Positions 53,013 to 61,859 of a stretch of DNA of 64,000 nucleotides are shown piece after piece. Source of the stretch: Pseudomonas syringae CC1557 (GTDB lineage: Bacteria > Pseudomonadota > Gammaproteobacteria > Pseudomonadales > Pseudomonadaceae). The stretch covers positions 1 through 64,000 of the forward strand of contig NZ_CP007014.1 of the NCBI RefSeq assembly GCF_000452705.1, in the 5' to 3' direction. The notes below the pieces were generated by a model. It searched no databases, was not told the DNA's origin, and worked only from the letters and a program-made list of their open reading frames with translations. Position numbers and translations under genes: made by a program. How positions within the stretch are numbered: position 1 is the first letter of the stretch; the number at the start of each line of letters is the position of its first letter.

Positions 53013-53384
53013 ATGCGTATGAAGATTTTCGGCGTGCTGGTACTTTCCCTGCTGGCTGGCTGCGCAACCCCGCCGCCGCCCGTTGCAGGCAGTGCTGCCA
53101 GCAAGGTGGTATCGATGGGTAAAACTAAAAATATCGAAGTCGGCGCGATGCGTGTCGCACGCGAAAACGGCTTCCTCACGGTCAAGGCTCAGCTGACCAA
53201 CACCGGCCGCCGCAACACGATGCTGTATTACCGTTTTGCCTGGCTGGGTAGCGACGGTTTCCCTGTCGCCGACGAAGAAAGCTGGAAAAGCATGACGCTG
53301 TATGGCTCGCAGAGCACCGTGCTGCCTGCCATCGCGCCGGTTCCGCGCGCGACTGATTTCCGCATCGAAATCAATACGCCTTGA
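53013..53384 (+). CDS. YcfL-family lipoprotein
   Basis: The ATG at 53013 gives 123 residues with lipobox LLAGC (Cys 17) and a YcfL-like beta domain: VARENGFLTVKAQLTNTGRRNTMLYYRFAWLGSDGFPV. In E. coli ycfL sits beside lpoB (ycfM), as here. GGAGAC lies 9 bp before the start. Function unknown beyond this association. Confidence 0.88.
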   Translation: MRMKIFGVLVLSLLAGCATPPPPVAGSAASKVVSMGKTKNIEVGAMRVARENGFLTVKAQLTNTGRRNTMLYYRFAWLGSDGFPVADEESWKSMTLYGSQSTVLPAIAPVPRATDFRIEINTP

Positions 53385-53422
53385 CCTGTCGCCCACTGTT
53401 TTCAGTTCCGGAGAATCAAATC

Positions 53423-54013
53423 ATGCTGTCCAGACACTTCTGCTCCATTGCCGCCATCGCCCTTTTACTTACTGGCTGTGCCAATACCTCACCGGGTCTT
53501 GGCAGCAAGAACATCAGTTATGGCGATACCAAGGCCGTCGAAACCATCACCAACGAATTTGGCTCTACCGACCTGCAGATGATCGCGGAAAGCATGACCC
53601 GCTCGCTGGCCCAGTCCGGCACTCTGCAAGGTCGCCCGGTGGTTCAGGTGTATGACGTGAAGAACAAGACCAGCGAGTACATCGATACCCGCGAAATCAC
53701 CACGTCGATCAAGACCCAACTGATGAAAAGCGGCGTTGCCCGTTTCGCCAGCGATGACAACCAGATGCAGAATCAGGTCGACCAGCTCAAGCTGCAAAAT
53801 CAGAGCGGTCTGTACAAGAAAAACACCGTCGCCAAGACCGGTAACATGGTCGCCGCCAAATACCGCCTGGAAGGCTCGATCAGCTCTATCGTCAAACGCA
53901 GCAGCGACTACAAGGATGTTTTCTACAAATTCAGCCTGCAATTGATTGACGTCGAGAGCGGTCTGGCCGAATGGATGGACGAAAAAGAAATCCGCAAAAC
54001 TACGGAGCGGTAA
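53423..54013 (+). CDS. LpoB-like penicillin-binding protein activator
   Basis: The ATG at 53423 gives 196 residues: lipobox LLTGC (Cys 19) and an LpoB domain (VETITNEFGSTDLQMIAESMTRSLAQS, VAAKYRLEGSISSIVKRSSDYKDVFYKFSLQLIDVESGLAEWMDEKEIRKTTER). LpoB in enteric bacteria is an outer-membrane lipoprotein activating PBP1b; pseudomonads use LpoP for PBP1b, so the target of this protein is open. Confidence 0.9.
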   Translation: MLSRHFCSIAAIALLLTGCANTSPGLGSKNISYGDTKAVETITNEFGSTDLQMIAESMTRSLAQSGTLQGRPVVQVYDVKNKTSEYIDTREITTSIKTQLMKSGVARFASDDNQMQNQVDQLKLQNQSGLYKKNTVAKTGNMVAAKYRLEGSISSIVKRSSDYKDVFYKFSLQLIDVESGLAEWMDEKEIRKTTER

Positions 54014-54016
54014 TCA

Positions 54017-54757
54017 ATGCGCGCATGGATCGGCATTATCAGCATGGTGTGCGCGATGGGGGCGCAGGCCGCCCCCAGGGTTGCGGTGACAGACATGGCG
54101 TTTCAGGAGCGTGTGGAGCAATACATCCACACCGTTTCGGCACGCAGCAACCTGCAAGCCAATCGCTACAGCGCCAGTGCGTCGTCCAGTTATGACGAGT
54201 ACGAGTCGCGCACCAGCTACATCGAACAGGGCGAGCTGCGTAAATTCAGTGGTGACATCAAGGGTGAGATTCTCAAGTCCGGGATGTTCCAGTTGGTGCA
54301 GGGCACGCCTTACACCGCAGGTGCCAAGGAAGACGTCTACGACGTGATCAAGCGTATCAAGAACGGTAATTTCAAGGGTGCGGACTACGTGCTGTTCGGC
54401 ACTGTTTCAGACATCGACTTTCGTCAGGACGTCGGCGAAATAGCCAATACCACCAGCCACTCGGCGATTCTGGGGCTGACCCTGGTGGCCGACTTCAGCC
54501 TGATCAACACGCGGACGTTCGAAATTACCTCGGCCTTTACCGCGATGGGCGAAGGTCAGGACACCAAACTGGTGAACGGACGGGATATCAAGGTTTCGCT
54601 CAATCGCGGCCTGGTGGTGCGCGAAGTCTCCAGATCAATTGGCGAAGACGTCGCGCGGCAGTTACGCGAACAGTTACGTGGCGAAGTCGAGCTCAACGAG
54701 CGCCGCGAACCGCAGAACAGCCTGCCCCGCGACGAAGCCCCGCACATTCTGCGCTAG
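54017..54757 (+). CDS. CsgG/LpoB-related exported protein
   Basis: A 246-residue protein starting 4 bp after the LpoB-like gene. It has a Sec signal (about 1-19, MRAWIGIISMVCAMGAQAA) but no lipobox. The body (LRKFSGDIKGEILKSGMFQLVQG, GADYVLFGTVSDIDFRQDVG) follows the fold shared by LpoB and CsgG-type proteins. It is the last gene of the four-gene envelope operon; its partner and role are unknown. Confidence 0.85.
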   Translation: MRAWIGIISMVCAMGAQAAPRVAVTDMAFQERVEQYIHTVSARSNLQANRYSASASSSYDEYESRTSYIEQGELRKFSGDIKGEILKSGMFQLVQGTPYTAGAKEDVYDVIKRIKNGNFKGADYVLFGTVSDIDFRQDVGEIANTTSHSAILGLTLVADFSLINTRTFEITSAFTAMGEGQDTKLVNGRDIKVSLNRGLVVREVSRSIGEDVARQLREQLRGEVELNERREPQNSLPRDEAPHILR

Positions 54758-54794
54758 GCACTGGCAGCAGGGTGCGAGCGGTCAGACTTCATAC

Positions 54795-55427
54795 TCAGGT
54801 CGTACTGCGATGCAACGTCGCCAGAAAGCCGGCCGCGCCCACGAACAGGCTGGCAAAAGTGCGGTTCAGGCGACGTTGCTGGCGCGGTGTCTTGAGCACG
54901 CGCAGCACCTTCGATGCCAGCCCGGTGTAACCCGCCATGACGATCAGGTCGACCACCACCATGGTCGCCGCAATGATGACGTACTGGATCAGCAGTGGCG
55001 CAGCCGGATCAATGAACTGCGGCAGAATCGCCAATATGAAAATCATTGCCTTGGGGTTGCTGATGTTGACCAGAAAGCCGCGCATTACCAGCGTCATCGG
55101 TTTACCGACAGGGCGCACGGCAGACTCATCAGCAAGGTCGGTGGGCAGTGTGCGCCATTGTTTGATGCCCAGATAGACCAGGTACGCAACGCCGAACCAC
55201 TTGATCAGCGTGAACGCCATCTCGGAAGCTGCCAGCACGGCACCCAGCCCCGCCGCGACAATCGCGATCTGCGCCACCAGTGCGATTTGCAGCCCCAGCG
55301 CGTTCCAGTAGCCGCGCAAGAAGCCGTATTGCAGCCCGCAGGACATCGAGGCAATGGCGCCTGCGCCGGGGGAAAGACTGATAATCCAGCAGGCCGCAAA
55401 AAAGCCCAGCCACATTTCAAACGCCAT
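54795..55427 (-). CDS. LysE/RhtB-family amino acid exporter
   Basis: A 210-residue inner-membrane protein with about six hydrophobic segments and the LysE-family N-terminal signature ISLSPGAGAIASMSCGLQYG. Other markers are KWFGVAYLVYLGIKQWR and NISNPKAMIFILAILPQFI. It likely exports an amino acid or derivative such as homoserine lactone or threonine; the substrate is not evident. Confidence 0.93.
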   Translation of the reverse strand: MAFEMWLGFFAACWIISLSPGAGAIASMSCGLQYGFLRGYWNALGLQIALVAQIAIVAAGLGAVLAASEMAFTLIKWFGVAYLVYLGIKQWRTLPTDLADESAVRPVGKPMTLVMRGFLVNISNPKAMIFILAILPQFIDPAAPLLIQYVIIAATMVVVDLIVMAGYTGLASKVLRVLKTPRQQRRLNRTFASLFVGAAGFLATLHRSTT

Positions 55428-55494
55428 TACGCACCTCAGGCAAAGTCCAATGCTCGATAAATTAATGCGTGTTGCCTGGCAGCGCTAACTATTT

Positions 55495-56091
55495 CTAGTC
55501 CTGCTCATCGGGCTGCTTAGCGACCACCGTCTGTGGAAACAGATCGCTGCCGCGCCAGCGACGCACCGACTTCTGGAAAAACTGGCTGTTAGGCACCTGA
55601 ACCAGTGCGCCGCCCGCTTCCGGGGTTTCGATGAGGGTGGTGAACATCAGGTTGATGTCGACCACCCGACCCTTGACTCCGGGCTTGTCCAGCGTGTCGA
55701 CCAGCTCGACCATGTCGCCGATGCGGAATGGGCCGATGGTGAAGATCAGGATGGCGCAGAGCAGGTTCGACAGCACGCTCCACATCGCGAAGAACGCCAC
55801 GGCGGCGACGGCGACGAAGCCGGACAATGCAGTCCACAACACCGTTGCCGAAACGCCGAGCCTGCCCAGCACGAAAACGAACGCGCTGCCCATGATCAGC
55901 CAGCGCAAACCACCACGAACCGGCACCAGCAGCTCTGGCGGCAGTGGATAGCGATCACCCAGACCGGTCAGAAAACCGCCGACGATCCGCTGCAGCACAT
56001 AACCGGCCAGCAGGATCAGCAAGATCTGCACACCGATCAACAGCGGCTCAAGCCAGTACGCGGATACCGGCAAGCCCAACATTTCCATCAC
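55495..56091 (-). CDS. MscS-like mechanosensitive channel, short form
   Basis: A 198-residue protein with an N-terminal membrane segment (about 12-35), two more helices (about 62-110) and the MscS beta domain (FTIGPFRIGDMVELVDTLDKPGVKGRVVDINLMFTTLIETPEAGGALVQVPNSQFFQKSVRRWRG). It lacks the large C-terminal cage of E. coli MscS, so it is at the short end of the family. ATG at 56088 is an alternative start. It begins 13 bp after the yheS stop. Confidence 0.9.
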   Translation of the reverse strand: MMEMLGLPVSAYWLEPLLIGVQILLILLAGYVLQRIVGGFLTGLGDRYPLPPELLVPVRGGLRWLIMGSAFVFVLGRLGVSATVLWTALSGFVAVAAVAFFAMWSVLSNLLCAILIFTIGPFRIGDMVELVDTLDKPGVKGRVVDINLMFTTLIETPEAGGALVQVPNSQFFQKSVRRWRGSDLFPQTVVAKQPDEQD

Positions 56092-56104
56092 TCCTTTGCC
56101 TCAC

Positions 56105-58015
56105 TCACGATAATGCTTCCAGTTCGGCCTGCATCGACTCCAGTAGCTCCAGCGCCTGCATCCAGGCGTCTTCCAGCTCGGATTCACGGGCCTTCAACCT
56201 GGCCTGATCGGCCAGCAGATCGCGCAGCTTGTCCTTGTTGGCGGCATCGTAATTGCCGCTGTCTGCCAGGGCCTCTTCGACCTTGGCGAGTTTTTCATTG
56301 ACCAGCCCGAGATCGCGCTCCAGCTTGTCGGCTTCGCGCTTGTGCGGCGCCAATTGCTGACGCAACGCGGCTGCCTGCTGGCGCTGGGCTTTCTTGTCGG
56401 TCTTGTCGGCGTTGACCGGGGTATTGCTGACGGGCGCGTTGCGCAGCCGGTAGTCGGCCAGCCACCGGGTGTAGTCATCCAGATCGCCATCGAACTCCTG
56501 CACGCGGCCGTCGGCCACCAGCAGGAAGTCATCGGTGGTGCTCTTCAGCAAATGCCGATCGTGAGACACCACCAGTACCGCGCCGCCGAACTCCTGCAAG
56601 GCCATGGTCAGCGCGAGGCGCATTTCCAGGTCCAGGTGGTTGGTCGGTTCGTCAAGCAGCAACAGATTGGGTTTCTCCCAGGCAATCAGAGCCAGCGCCA
56701 GACGTGCTTTTTCGCCGCCGGAGAAATTCAGCACCGGCTCGTCGAGGCGTGCGCCCCGGAAGTCGAAACCGCCGAGAAAGTCGCGCAGCGTCTGTTCACG
56801 CTCGGTGGGTGCCAGGCGTTGCAAGTGCAGCAACGGCGTCGCCTTGGCGTCCAGTGAGTCGAGTTGATGCTGGGCAAAGTAGCCCACGGTCAGGTTTTCG
56901 CCGCGCACCAGTCGACCGCTTTGCGGCTCAAGCTCGCCCGCGAGGTTTTTGATCAGTGTCGACTTGCCTGCGCCGTTGGGGCCCAGCAAGCCGATGCGCG
57001 CGCCGGGAGTCAGTTGCAGCTTGACCTTCTCCAGGACGGTCTTGTCGCCGTAGCCCAGACGCGCATCGGACAGGTCCAGCAAAGGACTGGAGATCTTGTC
57101 GGATTCACGGAAGACGAAGTTGAACGGCGAGTCGACATGCGCAGCGGACAACTCCTCCATGCGCTCCAGCGCCTTTATGCGGCTCTGTGCCTGACGGGCC
57201 TTGGTAGCCTGGGCCTTGAAGCGCGCAATGTATTTTTCCATGTGCGCACGTTGCACCTGCTGCTTCTCGTAGGCCTGTTGCTGCTGGGCCAGACGTTCGG
57301 CGCGGGCACGTTCGAAGGCGCTGTAGCCACCGCGATAAAGGGTGATCTTGCGCTGTTCTACGTGGGCAATGTGGTCGACCACAGCGTCGAGAAAATCCCG
57401 GTCGTGGGAAATCAGCAGCAAGGTGCCGGGGTAGCTCTTGAGCCAGTCTTCAAGCCACAGAATGGCGTCCAGGTCCAAGTGGTTGGTGGGCTCATCGAGC
57501 AGCAGCAGGTCTGATGGACACATCAGCGCCTGCGCCAGGTTCAGGCGCATCCGCCAGCCACCGGAGAAGCTGCCGACCTGACGCTCCATCTGCTCGTTGG
57601 TGAAGCCCAGACCCGCCAGCAGCTTGCGAGCGCGGGCGTCGGCGGTATAACCGTCGGCGCTGTCGAGCTCCGAATGCAGACGTGCCTGAGCAGCGCCGTC
57701 CTGCGCGGCTTCGGCCTCGGCCAGTGAGCTCTGCACTTCCCGCAGGCGCTCGTCGCCATCGAGCACGTAGTCCACGGCCAGGCGTTCGAGGGTATCGACC
57801 TCCTGACGCATGTGCGCGATGCGCCAGTCGGCGGGCAAGAGGCAGTCACCGGCGTCAGGCGTCAGCTCGCCGCGCAGCAAAGCGAACAGGCTGGATTTAC
57901 CGGCGCCATTGGCACCGATCAGACCGGCTTTATGGCCGGCGTGCAGGGTCAGCTCGGCGTCTTCTAGCAGACGTTGCGGACCACGCTGTAAGGTAAGGCT
58001 TTGAAGTCGAATCAT
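56105..58015 (-). CDS. yheS: ABC-F family ATPase YheS
   Basis: ABC-F proteins act on ribosomes rather than in transport. The ATG at 58015 gives 636 residues (MIRLQSLTLQRGPQRLLEDAEL), matching E. coli YheS length. Two ABC cassettes have Walker A GANGAGKSS and GPNGAGKST, signatures VGSFSGGWRMRL and LNFSGGEKARL, and Walker B LLLLDEPTNHLD twice. The linker (about 240-310) and a C-terminal coiled coil (about 545-636) are present. It is divergent from the next gene by 46 bp. Confidence 0.95.
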   Translation of the reverse strand: MIRLQSLTLQRGPQRLLEDAELTLHAGHKAGLIGANGAGKSSLFALLRGELTPDAGDCLLPADWRIAHMRQEVDTLERLAVDYVLDGDERLREVQSSLAEAEAAQDGAAQARLHSELDSADGYTADARARKLLAGLGFTNEQMERQVGSFSGGWRMRLNLAQALMCPSDLLLLDEPTNHLDLDAILWLEDWLKSYPGTLLLISHDRDFLDAVVDHIAHVEQRKITLYRGGYSAFERARAERLAQQQQAYEKQQVQRAHMEKYIARFKAQATKARQAQSRIKALERMEELSAAHVDSPFNFVFRESDKISSPLLDLSDARLGYGDKTVLEKVKLQLTPGARIGLLGPNGAGKSTLIKNLAGELEPQSGRLVRGENLTVGYFAQHQLDSLDAKATPLLHLQRLAPTEREQTLRDFLGGFDFRGARLDEPVLNFSGGEKARLALALIAWEKPNLLLLDEPTNHLDLEMRLALTMALQEFGGAVLVVSHDRHLLKSTTDDFLLVADGRVQEFDGDLDDYTRWLADYRLRNAPVSNTPVNADKTDKKAQRQQAAALRQQLAPHKREADKLERDLGLVNEKLAKVEEALADSGNYDAANKDKLRDLLADQARLKARESELEDAWMQALELLESMQAELEALS

Positions 58016-58061
58016 AATGGCGGCGGAGTCTACCAGCTTCGTCCTGAACAGGTGGATCACT

Positions 58062-58538
58062 ATGCCTTCAGCGCTCTGGAGTTTCACCCTCGATTTCTAC
58101 GCCCGGCCGGGTGTGGAACAGGCTTGTCTTGCGCTACAAGCCAACGGGGCCAACTTGTGCATGGTGCTTTGCGGCGTCTGGCTGGAGTCGCGCGGCGTGG
58201 CCTGTAATGCGCAACGATTAATGCAAATCGGACAATTAGCGACGCCTTGGCACGATGAGGTGGTGCGCCCACTTCGGGTTTTACGCAATCAATGGCGTGA
58301 TTCTGCCCATCAGGATGCCGCGCTGGATGCACTGCGAACCAGGGTCAAGGCGTTGGAACTGGAAGCCGAGCAGAGTCTGCTGCTGAGGCTTGAGACACTG
58401 ACTGATGGCTGGCCGGGTGGCGAGGCAGGTAACACAGGCGACTGGCTTGAAGGACTTGCAGAGGGGGAAGCGGCAGAGAACCGCGATGCGCTACAAGTGT
58501 TGCGCATCGCGGCCGATCTCAGCGTTGACCAGGCTTAG
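58062..58538 (+). CDS. TIGR02444-family protein
   Basis: The ATG at 58062, preceded by AGGTGG at 6 bp, gives 158 residues (MPSALWSFTLDFYARPGVEQACLALQANGANLCMVLCGVWLESRGVACN). It belongs to a conserved proteobacterial family of unknown function. Its stop overlaps the convergent algP stop by 4 bp. Confidence 0.88.
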   Translation: MPSALWSFTLDFYARPGVEQACLALQANGANLCMVLCGVWLESRGVACNAQRLMQIGQLATPWHDEVVRPLRVLRNQWRDSAHQDAALDALRTRVKALELEAEQSLLLRLETLTDGWPGGEAGNTGDWLEGLAEGEAAENRDALQVLRIAADLSVDQA

Positions 58539-59509
58539 GAAGCGCTGGTTGGCGTTACGCTGTTGCTCGGTGTTGCCGGTGCAGCGGCTGGTGCGGCGGC
58601 TGCCGGTGTAGCTTTGGCAGCAGCAGGCGCTGGCGTCGCCGACTTGGCAGCAGCCGGTTTTGCAGCGGGCTTCGCGGCCGATTTAGCGGCAGGCTTGGCC
58701 ACTGCTTTCACCGGCGCTTTGGCTGGGGCCTTTACTGCTGGCTTGGCTGTGGGTTTTGCAGCACTGCTTGCAGTGGTTTTGGCAGCCGCAGGTGCTTTGC
58801 TCGCGGCAGGTTTGGCCGCCGGTTTGGCGGCAGTCGATTTGGCTGCAACTGGCTTGGCAGCCGCTGTTTTCGCAGCGGTTGGCTTGGCAGCGGCAGTCGA
58901 CCGGGTAACTGGCTTGGCAGCTGGTTTAGCGGCTGGTTTTGCAGGCGTTCTGGTTGCAGCCGGTGCCTTGGTTACGGCAGTGGCGGACGCCGTTTTAGCG
59001 CTGGCAGCAGGCTTGGCAGCCGTTTTGGCGACGGGCTTGGCGGCAGCTTTCACTGGCGCTTTTGCAGCAGGTGCCTTGGCAGCGACCTTCGGTGCAGCAG
59101 GTTTGGCATTACGAGCGGTCAGAACTTTACCGACCGCCTCTTTCACTCGGCCAATACCCTGAGCCAGTTTCAGGCTCTCTTGAGCATCGCGCTTGAGGTG
59201 CAGGATGTAAGTGCGGGTCTCTGTCTGACGCTCCTTGAGCGCATCCAGCAATTCTTCCAGCTCGGACACAGCGCCTTTGGCCTTGTTCTGGGCCTTGGAT
59301 TTGCCTGCGGTGGCAGCATCCTGCAATTTGATACGGGCGTTGTGCAGTTTTTCCTGCGCCTTGCCGCGTTGTTTCTCAAGCTTGGCGAGCAGTTTCTCGG
59401 CATCAGCCAAAGCTTGGGAGCAGGCGTCTTCCAGATGTTCAAGCAAGCTGCCCGATAATTGTTGGAGCAAATGCAACGGAGTATTTACTGGCTTCTTTTT
59501 GGCCGACAT
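58535..59509 (-). CDS. algP: Histone-like regulator AlgP (AlgR3)
   Basis: AlgP is a histone-H1-like DNA-binding protein first linked to alginate gene control in P. aeruginosa. It has 324 residues: a helical N-terminal domain (about 1-135, MSAKKKPVNTPLHLLQQLSGSLLEHLEDACSQALADAEKLLAKLEKQ) and a long C-terminal tail (about 136-305) of Lys-Pro-Ala-Ala repeats. The repeat tract is prone to length variation between strains. The position beside algQ agrees with the identification. Confidence 0.96.
   Translation of the reverse strand: MSAKKKPVNTPLHLLQQLSGSLLEHLEDACSQALADAEKLLAKLEKQRGKAQEKLHNARIKLQDAATAGKSKAQNKAKGAVSELEELLDALKERQTETRTYILHLKRDAQESLKLAQGIGRVKEAVGKVLTARNAKPAAPKVAAKAPAAKAPVKAAAKPVAKTAAKPAASAKTASATAVTKAPAATRTPAKPAAKPAAKPVTRSTAAAKPTAAKTAAAKPVAAKSTAAKPAAKPAASKAPAAAKTTASSAAKPTAKPAVKAPAKAPVKAVAKPAAKSAAKPAAKPAAAKSATPAPAAAKATPAAAAPAAAPATPSNSVTPTSAS
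58590..59100. repeat. KPAA-coding imperfect tandem repeats in algP
   Basis: About 500 bp of short imperfect repeats coding for KPAAK, KAPA and AAKP units make up the algP tail. DNA like this can slip and change the protein length in frame. The plus strand also has a long open frame here, an artefact of the repeat. Confidence 0.85.
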
Positions 59510-59726
59510 GACTTACCTCCTGGGTGACGAAATTGCGGCTCATACTAGGCTTCTGCGCGCATCGCCGCTAGGGCATATTGACACCACTAACGGGGCGCTG
59601 TTGCATACTGCAAAAAATGATTACGGCACGACGATGCGCAGGTATCGTGAAATTCATATCTCAAGACTGATCACTACACGTCCTGGCACTGGCATAATCG
59701 CCAACTTCCCAGGCCGGAGAGCATTA

Positions 59727-60401
59727 ATGTCGCGCTACCTGTTAACGTCGTTGTTCTTCTTGCTACCCCTGGCCCAGGCTGCCGAAGCGCCGCCCTCCAG
59801 TGACAGTCACGACCTGGCTTACAGCCTGGGCGCAAGCCTTGGCGAGCGTCTGCATCAGGAAGTTCCGGATCTTGATCTCAAGGCGCTGGTAGACGGTTTG
59901 AGGCAGGCCTATCAAGGCAAGCCGCTGGCCCTTAAGCAGGAGCGCATCGACCAGATTCTGCGTGAGCATGACGCGGCGATCGCGCAAGCCGAAACAACAG
60001 GTACAGACGCACCCACCGAGGCAGCCCTGGGTGCCGAGCGCCGTTTCATGGACGCTGAAAAGGCCAAACCCGGCGTCAAGGTGCTGGCTGACGGCATTCT
60101 CATGACCGAACTGACGCCGGGCAGCGGCCCCAAACCTGATGCCAATGGCCGGGTGGAAGTGCGCTATGTGGGGCGTCTGCCGGACGGCACGATCTTCGAC
60201 CAGAGTACCCAGCCGCAGTGGTTCAGGCTCGACAGCGTGATCAGCGGCTGGACCAGCGCCCTGCAGAACATGCCGACGGGTGCGAAATGGCGGCTGGTGA
60301 TCCCTTCGGATCAGGCTTATGGTGCCGAAGGTGCCGGTGACCTGATCGACCCGTTCACGCCGCTGGTATTCGAAATCGAGCTGGTTGGCGTTTCACAATA
60401 A
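59727..60401 (+). CDS. FKBP-type peptidyl-prolyl cis-trans isomerase
   Basis: The ATG at 59727 gives 224 residues with a signal peptide (MSRYLLTSLFFLLPLAQA), an N-terminal dimerisation region (SHDLAYSLGASLGERLHQEVPDLDLKALVDGLRQAYQGKP) and a C-terminal FKBP domain (about 130-222, VEVRYVGRLPDGTIFDQS to PLVFEIELVGV). It is a periplasmic folding helper of the FkpA/Mip type. It lies between algP and algQ as in other pseudomonads. Confidence 0.94.
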   Translation: MSRYLLTSLFFLLPLAQAAEAPPSSDSHDLAYSLGASLGERLHQEVPDLDLKALVDGLRQAYQGKPLALKQERIDQILREHDAAIAQAETTGTDAPTEAALGAERRFMDAEKAKPGVKVLADGILMTELTPGSGPKPDANGRVEVRYVGRLPDGTIFDQSTQPQWFRLDSVISGWTSALQNMPTGAKWRLVIPSDQAYGAEGAGDLIDPFTPLVFEIELVGVSQ

Positions 60402-60430
60402 ACGACCAAGCGCCCTGTGGCACACATGAA

Positions 60431-60452
60431 AAGGGGTGCAAAAAGCACCCCT
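60431..60452. terminator. Bidirectional terminator between FKBP gene and algQ
   Basis: An 8-bp stem, AGGGGTGC paired with GCACCCCT around AAAAA, is followed on the minus strand by TTTTC. It lies between two convergent stops. Confidence 0.85.
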
Positions 60453-60473
60453 GGCATATTTGTATGTTCGGCA

Positions 60474-60947
60474 TCACAGCTGCGCGGCGAGTTCTTCCTT
60501 GTGCGACGTGTGCAGTACCTCGATCAGGCAATCTTCCAGCTCGAAACGCTCATGCAGCAAGCGACCCAACTGGTTGAACTCTTTGGCGAGCACGGCTGCG
60601 TCCGAGCAATCGCCCTTGTCGCAACGGTCATTGAACGCCAGCGCGAACTTGGTGATGACATCAAGACGCGGGTAAATGGTGTCCGCCAGCTCAAGGCCGC
60701 GCTCGTCATTGAATGCCCTGGCCTCATCGCCAAGCTGTTCGTAGACTTCGAAGTGCCCGGCTGAAACGTAATCCACCAGAATTCCGCACAGATTCTGTAA
60801 ACCTTCCAGATCGGCTGCCAACGCTTCGGGTGTGTCACCCAGCGCATCGTAGGCTTCGATCAGTTCAAGACGGCTTTCCAGCCAGCGATCAATCAGCTTG
60901 TTGACCCCGCCCCAGCGTTCCTGAGCATTCTGACAACTTTCCAGCAT
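60474..60947 (-). CDS. algQ: Sigma70-binding regulator Rsd/AlgQ
   Basis: AlgQ (AlgR2) is the Pseudomonas homologue of the anti-sigma70 factor Rsd and affects alginate, siderophore and virulence genes. The 157-residue all-helical product starts [30 protein letters not shown] and contains the family segment [23 protein letters not shown]. The RBS (AAGGGAAGAGAAG) lies just upstream. Confidence 0.96.
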   Translation of the reverse strand: MLESCQNAQERWGGVNKLIDRWLESRLELIEAYDALGDTPEALAADLEGLQNLCGILVDYVSAGHFEVYEQLGDEARAFNDERGLELADTIYPRLDVITKFALAFNDRCDKGDCSDAAVLAKEFNQLGRLLHERFELEDCLIEVLHTSHKEELAAQL

Positions 60948-61120
60948 GGTCTTCTCTCTTCCCTTCGGGGGCGTGCGGTCCTGTGCCAGCCTCGATGACG
61001 CACAAGGAGCTGGCTTGATGATGCGTCAGGACAGCATGATTCCAGTGACGCGTGCGGCCCAGACTATGCCCGCTCGGTAAGGCCATCAAGGTACGCAGGA
61101 GATAAAGTTCATACAAGCGT

Positions 61121-61648
61121 TTAATACGCTTGCCGATTCTGCGCCGCCAGCCAGGCAAGTAATTCGCTGGAAAGCGGATACAGAGCAGCCGCGGCCAAGC
61201 CCGCAAAAGCCAGCACGCTCCACTCCGGCAGGCTCATGCCGAGCAGGGACCAGGTGATTTCGGCGCAAAGCATTGCATCGCTGCGCACCCGGTCTATGCA
61301 CATGTCCAGCGACAGAAAGCTCAATAAATGTTCGAGTCTTGCAATGAAAGGTATCAATTGATCGACCGAGGCAGTTTGCAGCCACACTTGAACACCTGCG
61401 GTGCCCATGCCTGCCAGAGTAAACAGCAGCAGCCCCAGGCTGTAGCGACGCAAACCCGCGGCACCAGGCGCGTGGCAGGCGGCGGCCAGCGCCAGAACAC
61501 CGCAGGTGACAAACGCGACACGTTGCAAGATACACAGGATGCAGGGTTCAAGACCAAAGGCTTGCTGAACGTAAATGGCGGTGCCGATGATCAGTACGCA
61601 GGCCAGCGATACCAGGAAATACAGGAAGCGTGTGCGAGCCAGATACAT
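61121..61648 (-). CDS. dsbB: Disulfide bond formation protein DsbB
   Basis: DsbB reoxidises DsbA and passes electrons to quinone. The 175-residue inner-membrane protein has four helices. The two redox Cys pairs are in EPCILCILQR (first periplasmic loop) and in MCIDRVRSDAMLC (second loop). Pseudomonads have two DsbB-type proteins; this one, beside algQ, is the position of DsbH in P. aeruginosa. Confidence 0.95.
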   Translation of the reverse strand: MYLARTRFLYFLVSLACVLIIGTAIYVQQAFGLEPCILCILQRVAFVTCGVLALAAACHAPGAAGLRRYSLGLLLFTLAGMGTAGVQVWLQTASVDQLIPFIARLEHLLSFLSLDMCIDRVRSDAMLCAEITWSLLGMSLPEWSVLAFAGLAAAALYPLSSELLAWLAAQNRQAY

Positions 61649-61829
61649 GGCAAATCCGTAACAAAGGACGAGGCGATCACGTTAGAGGAAAGGATGCGAG
61701 GCTTTCAAGGTGGCGGCGTGCGGATGCTTCGCTGTTTAACCACGAAAACAAACACGCTGCGGTGCGGTTTTTTTACACGGTGCCGTAGGAGAATTCCCAC
61801 ATGCCGATGTTTGCTGGCTTTAAGGCCGA

Positions 61830-61852
61830 GAGAGCCCTTTTACAGGGCTCTC
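61830..61852. terminator. Probable terminator after hemY
   Basis: A 9-bp stem, GAGAGCCCT paired with AGGGCTCTC around a 5-nt loop, begins a few bases after the hemY stop. T runs are weak. Confidence 0.6.
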
Positions 61853-61859
61853 GGCAGAT

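Noticed and set aside
58563-59162. Apparent Gly/Ala/Leu-rich hydrophobic protein opposite algP
   Set aside because: It arises from the KPAA repeat read on the other strand and has no independent start signal or family.
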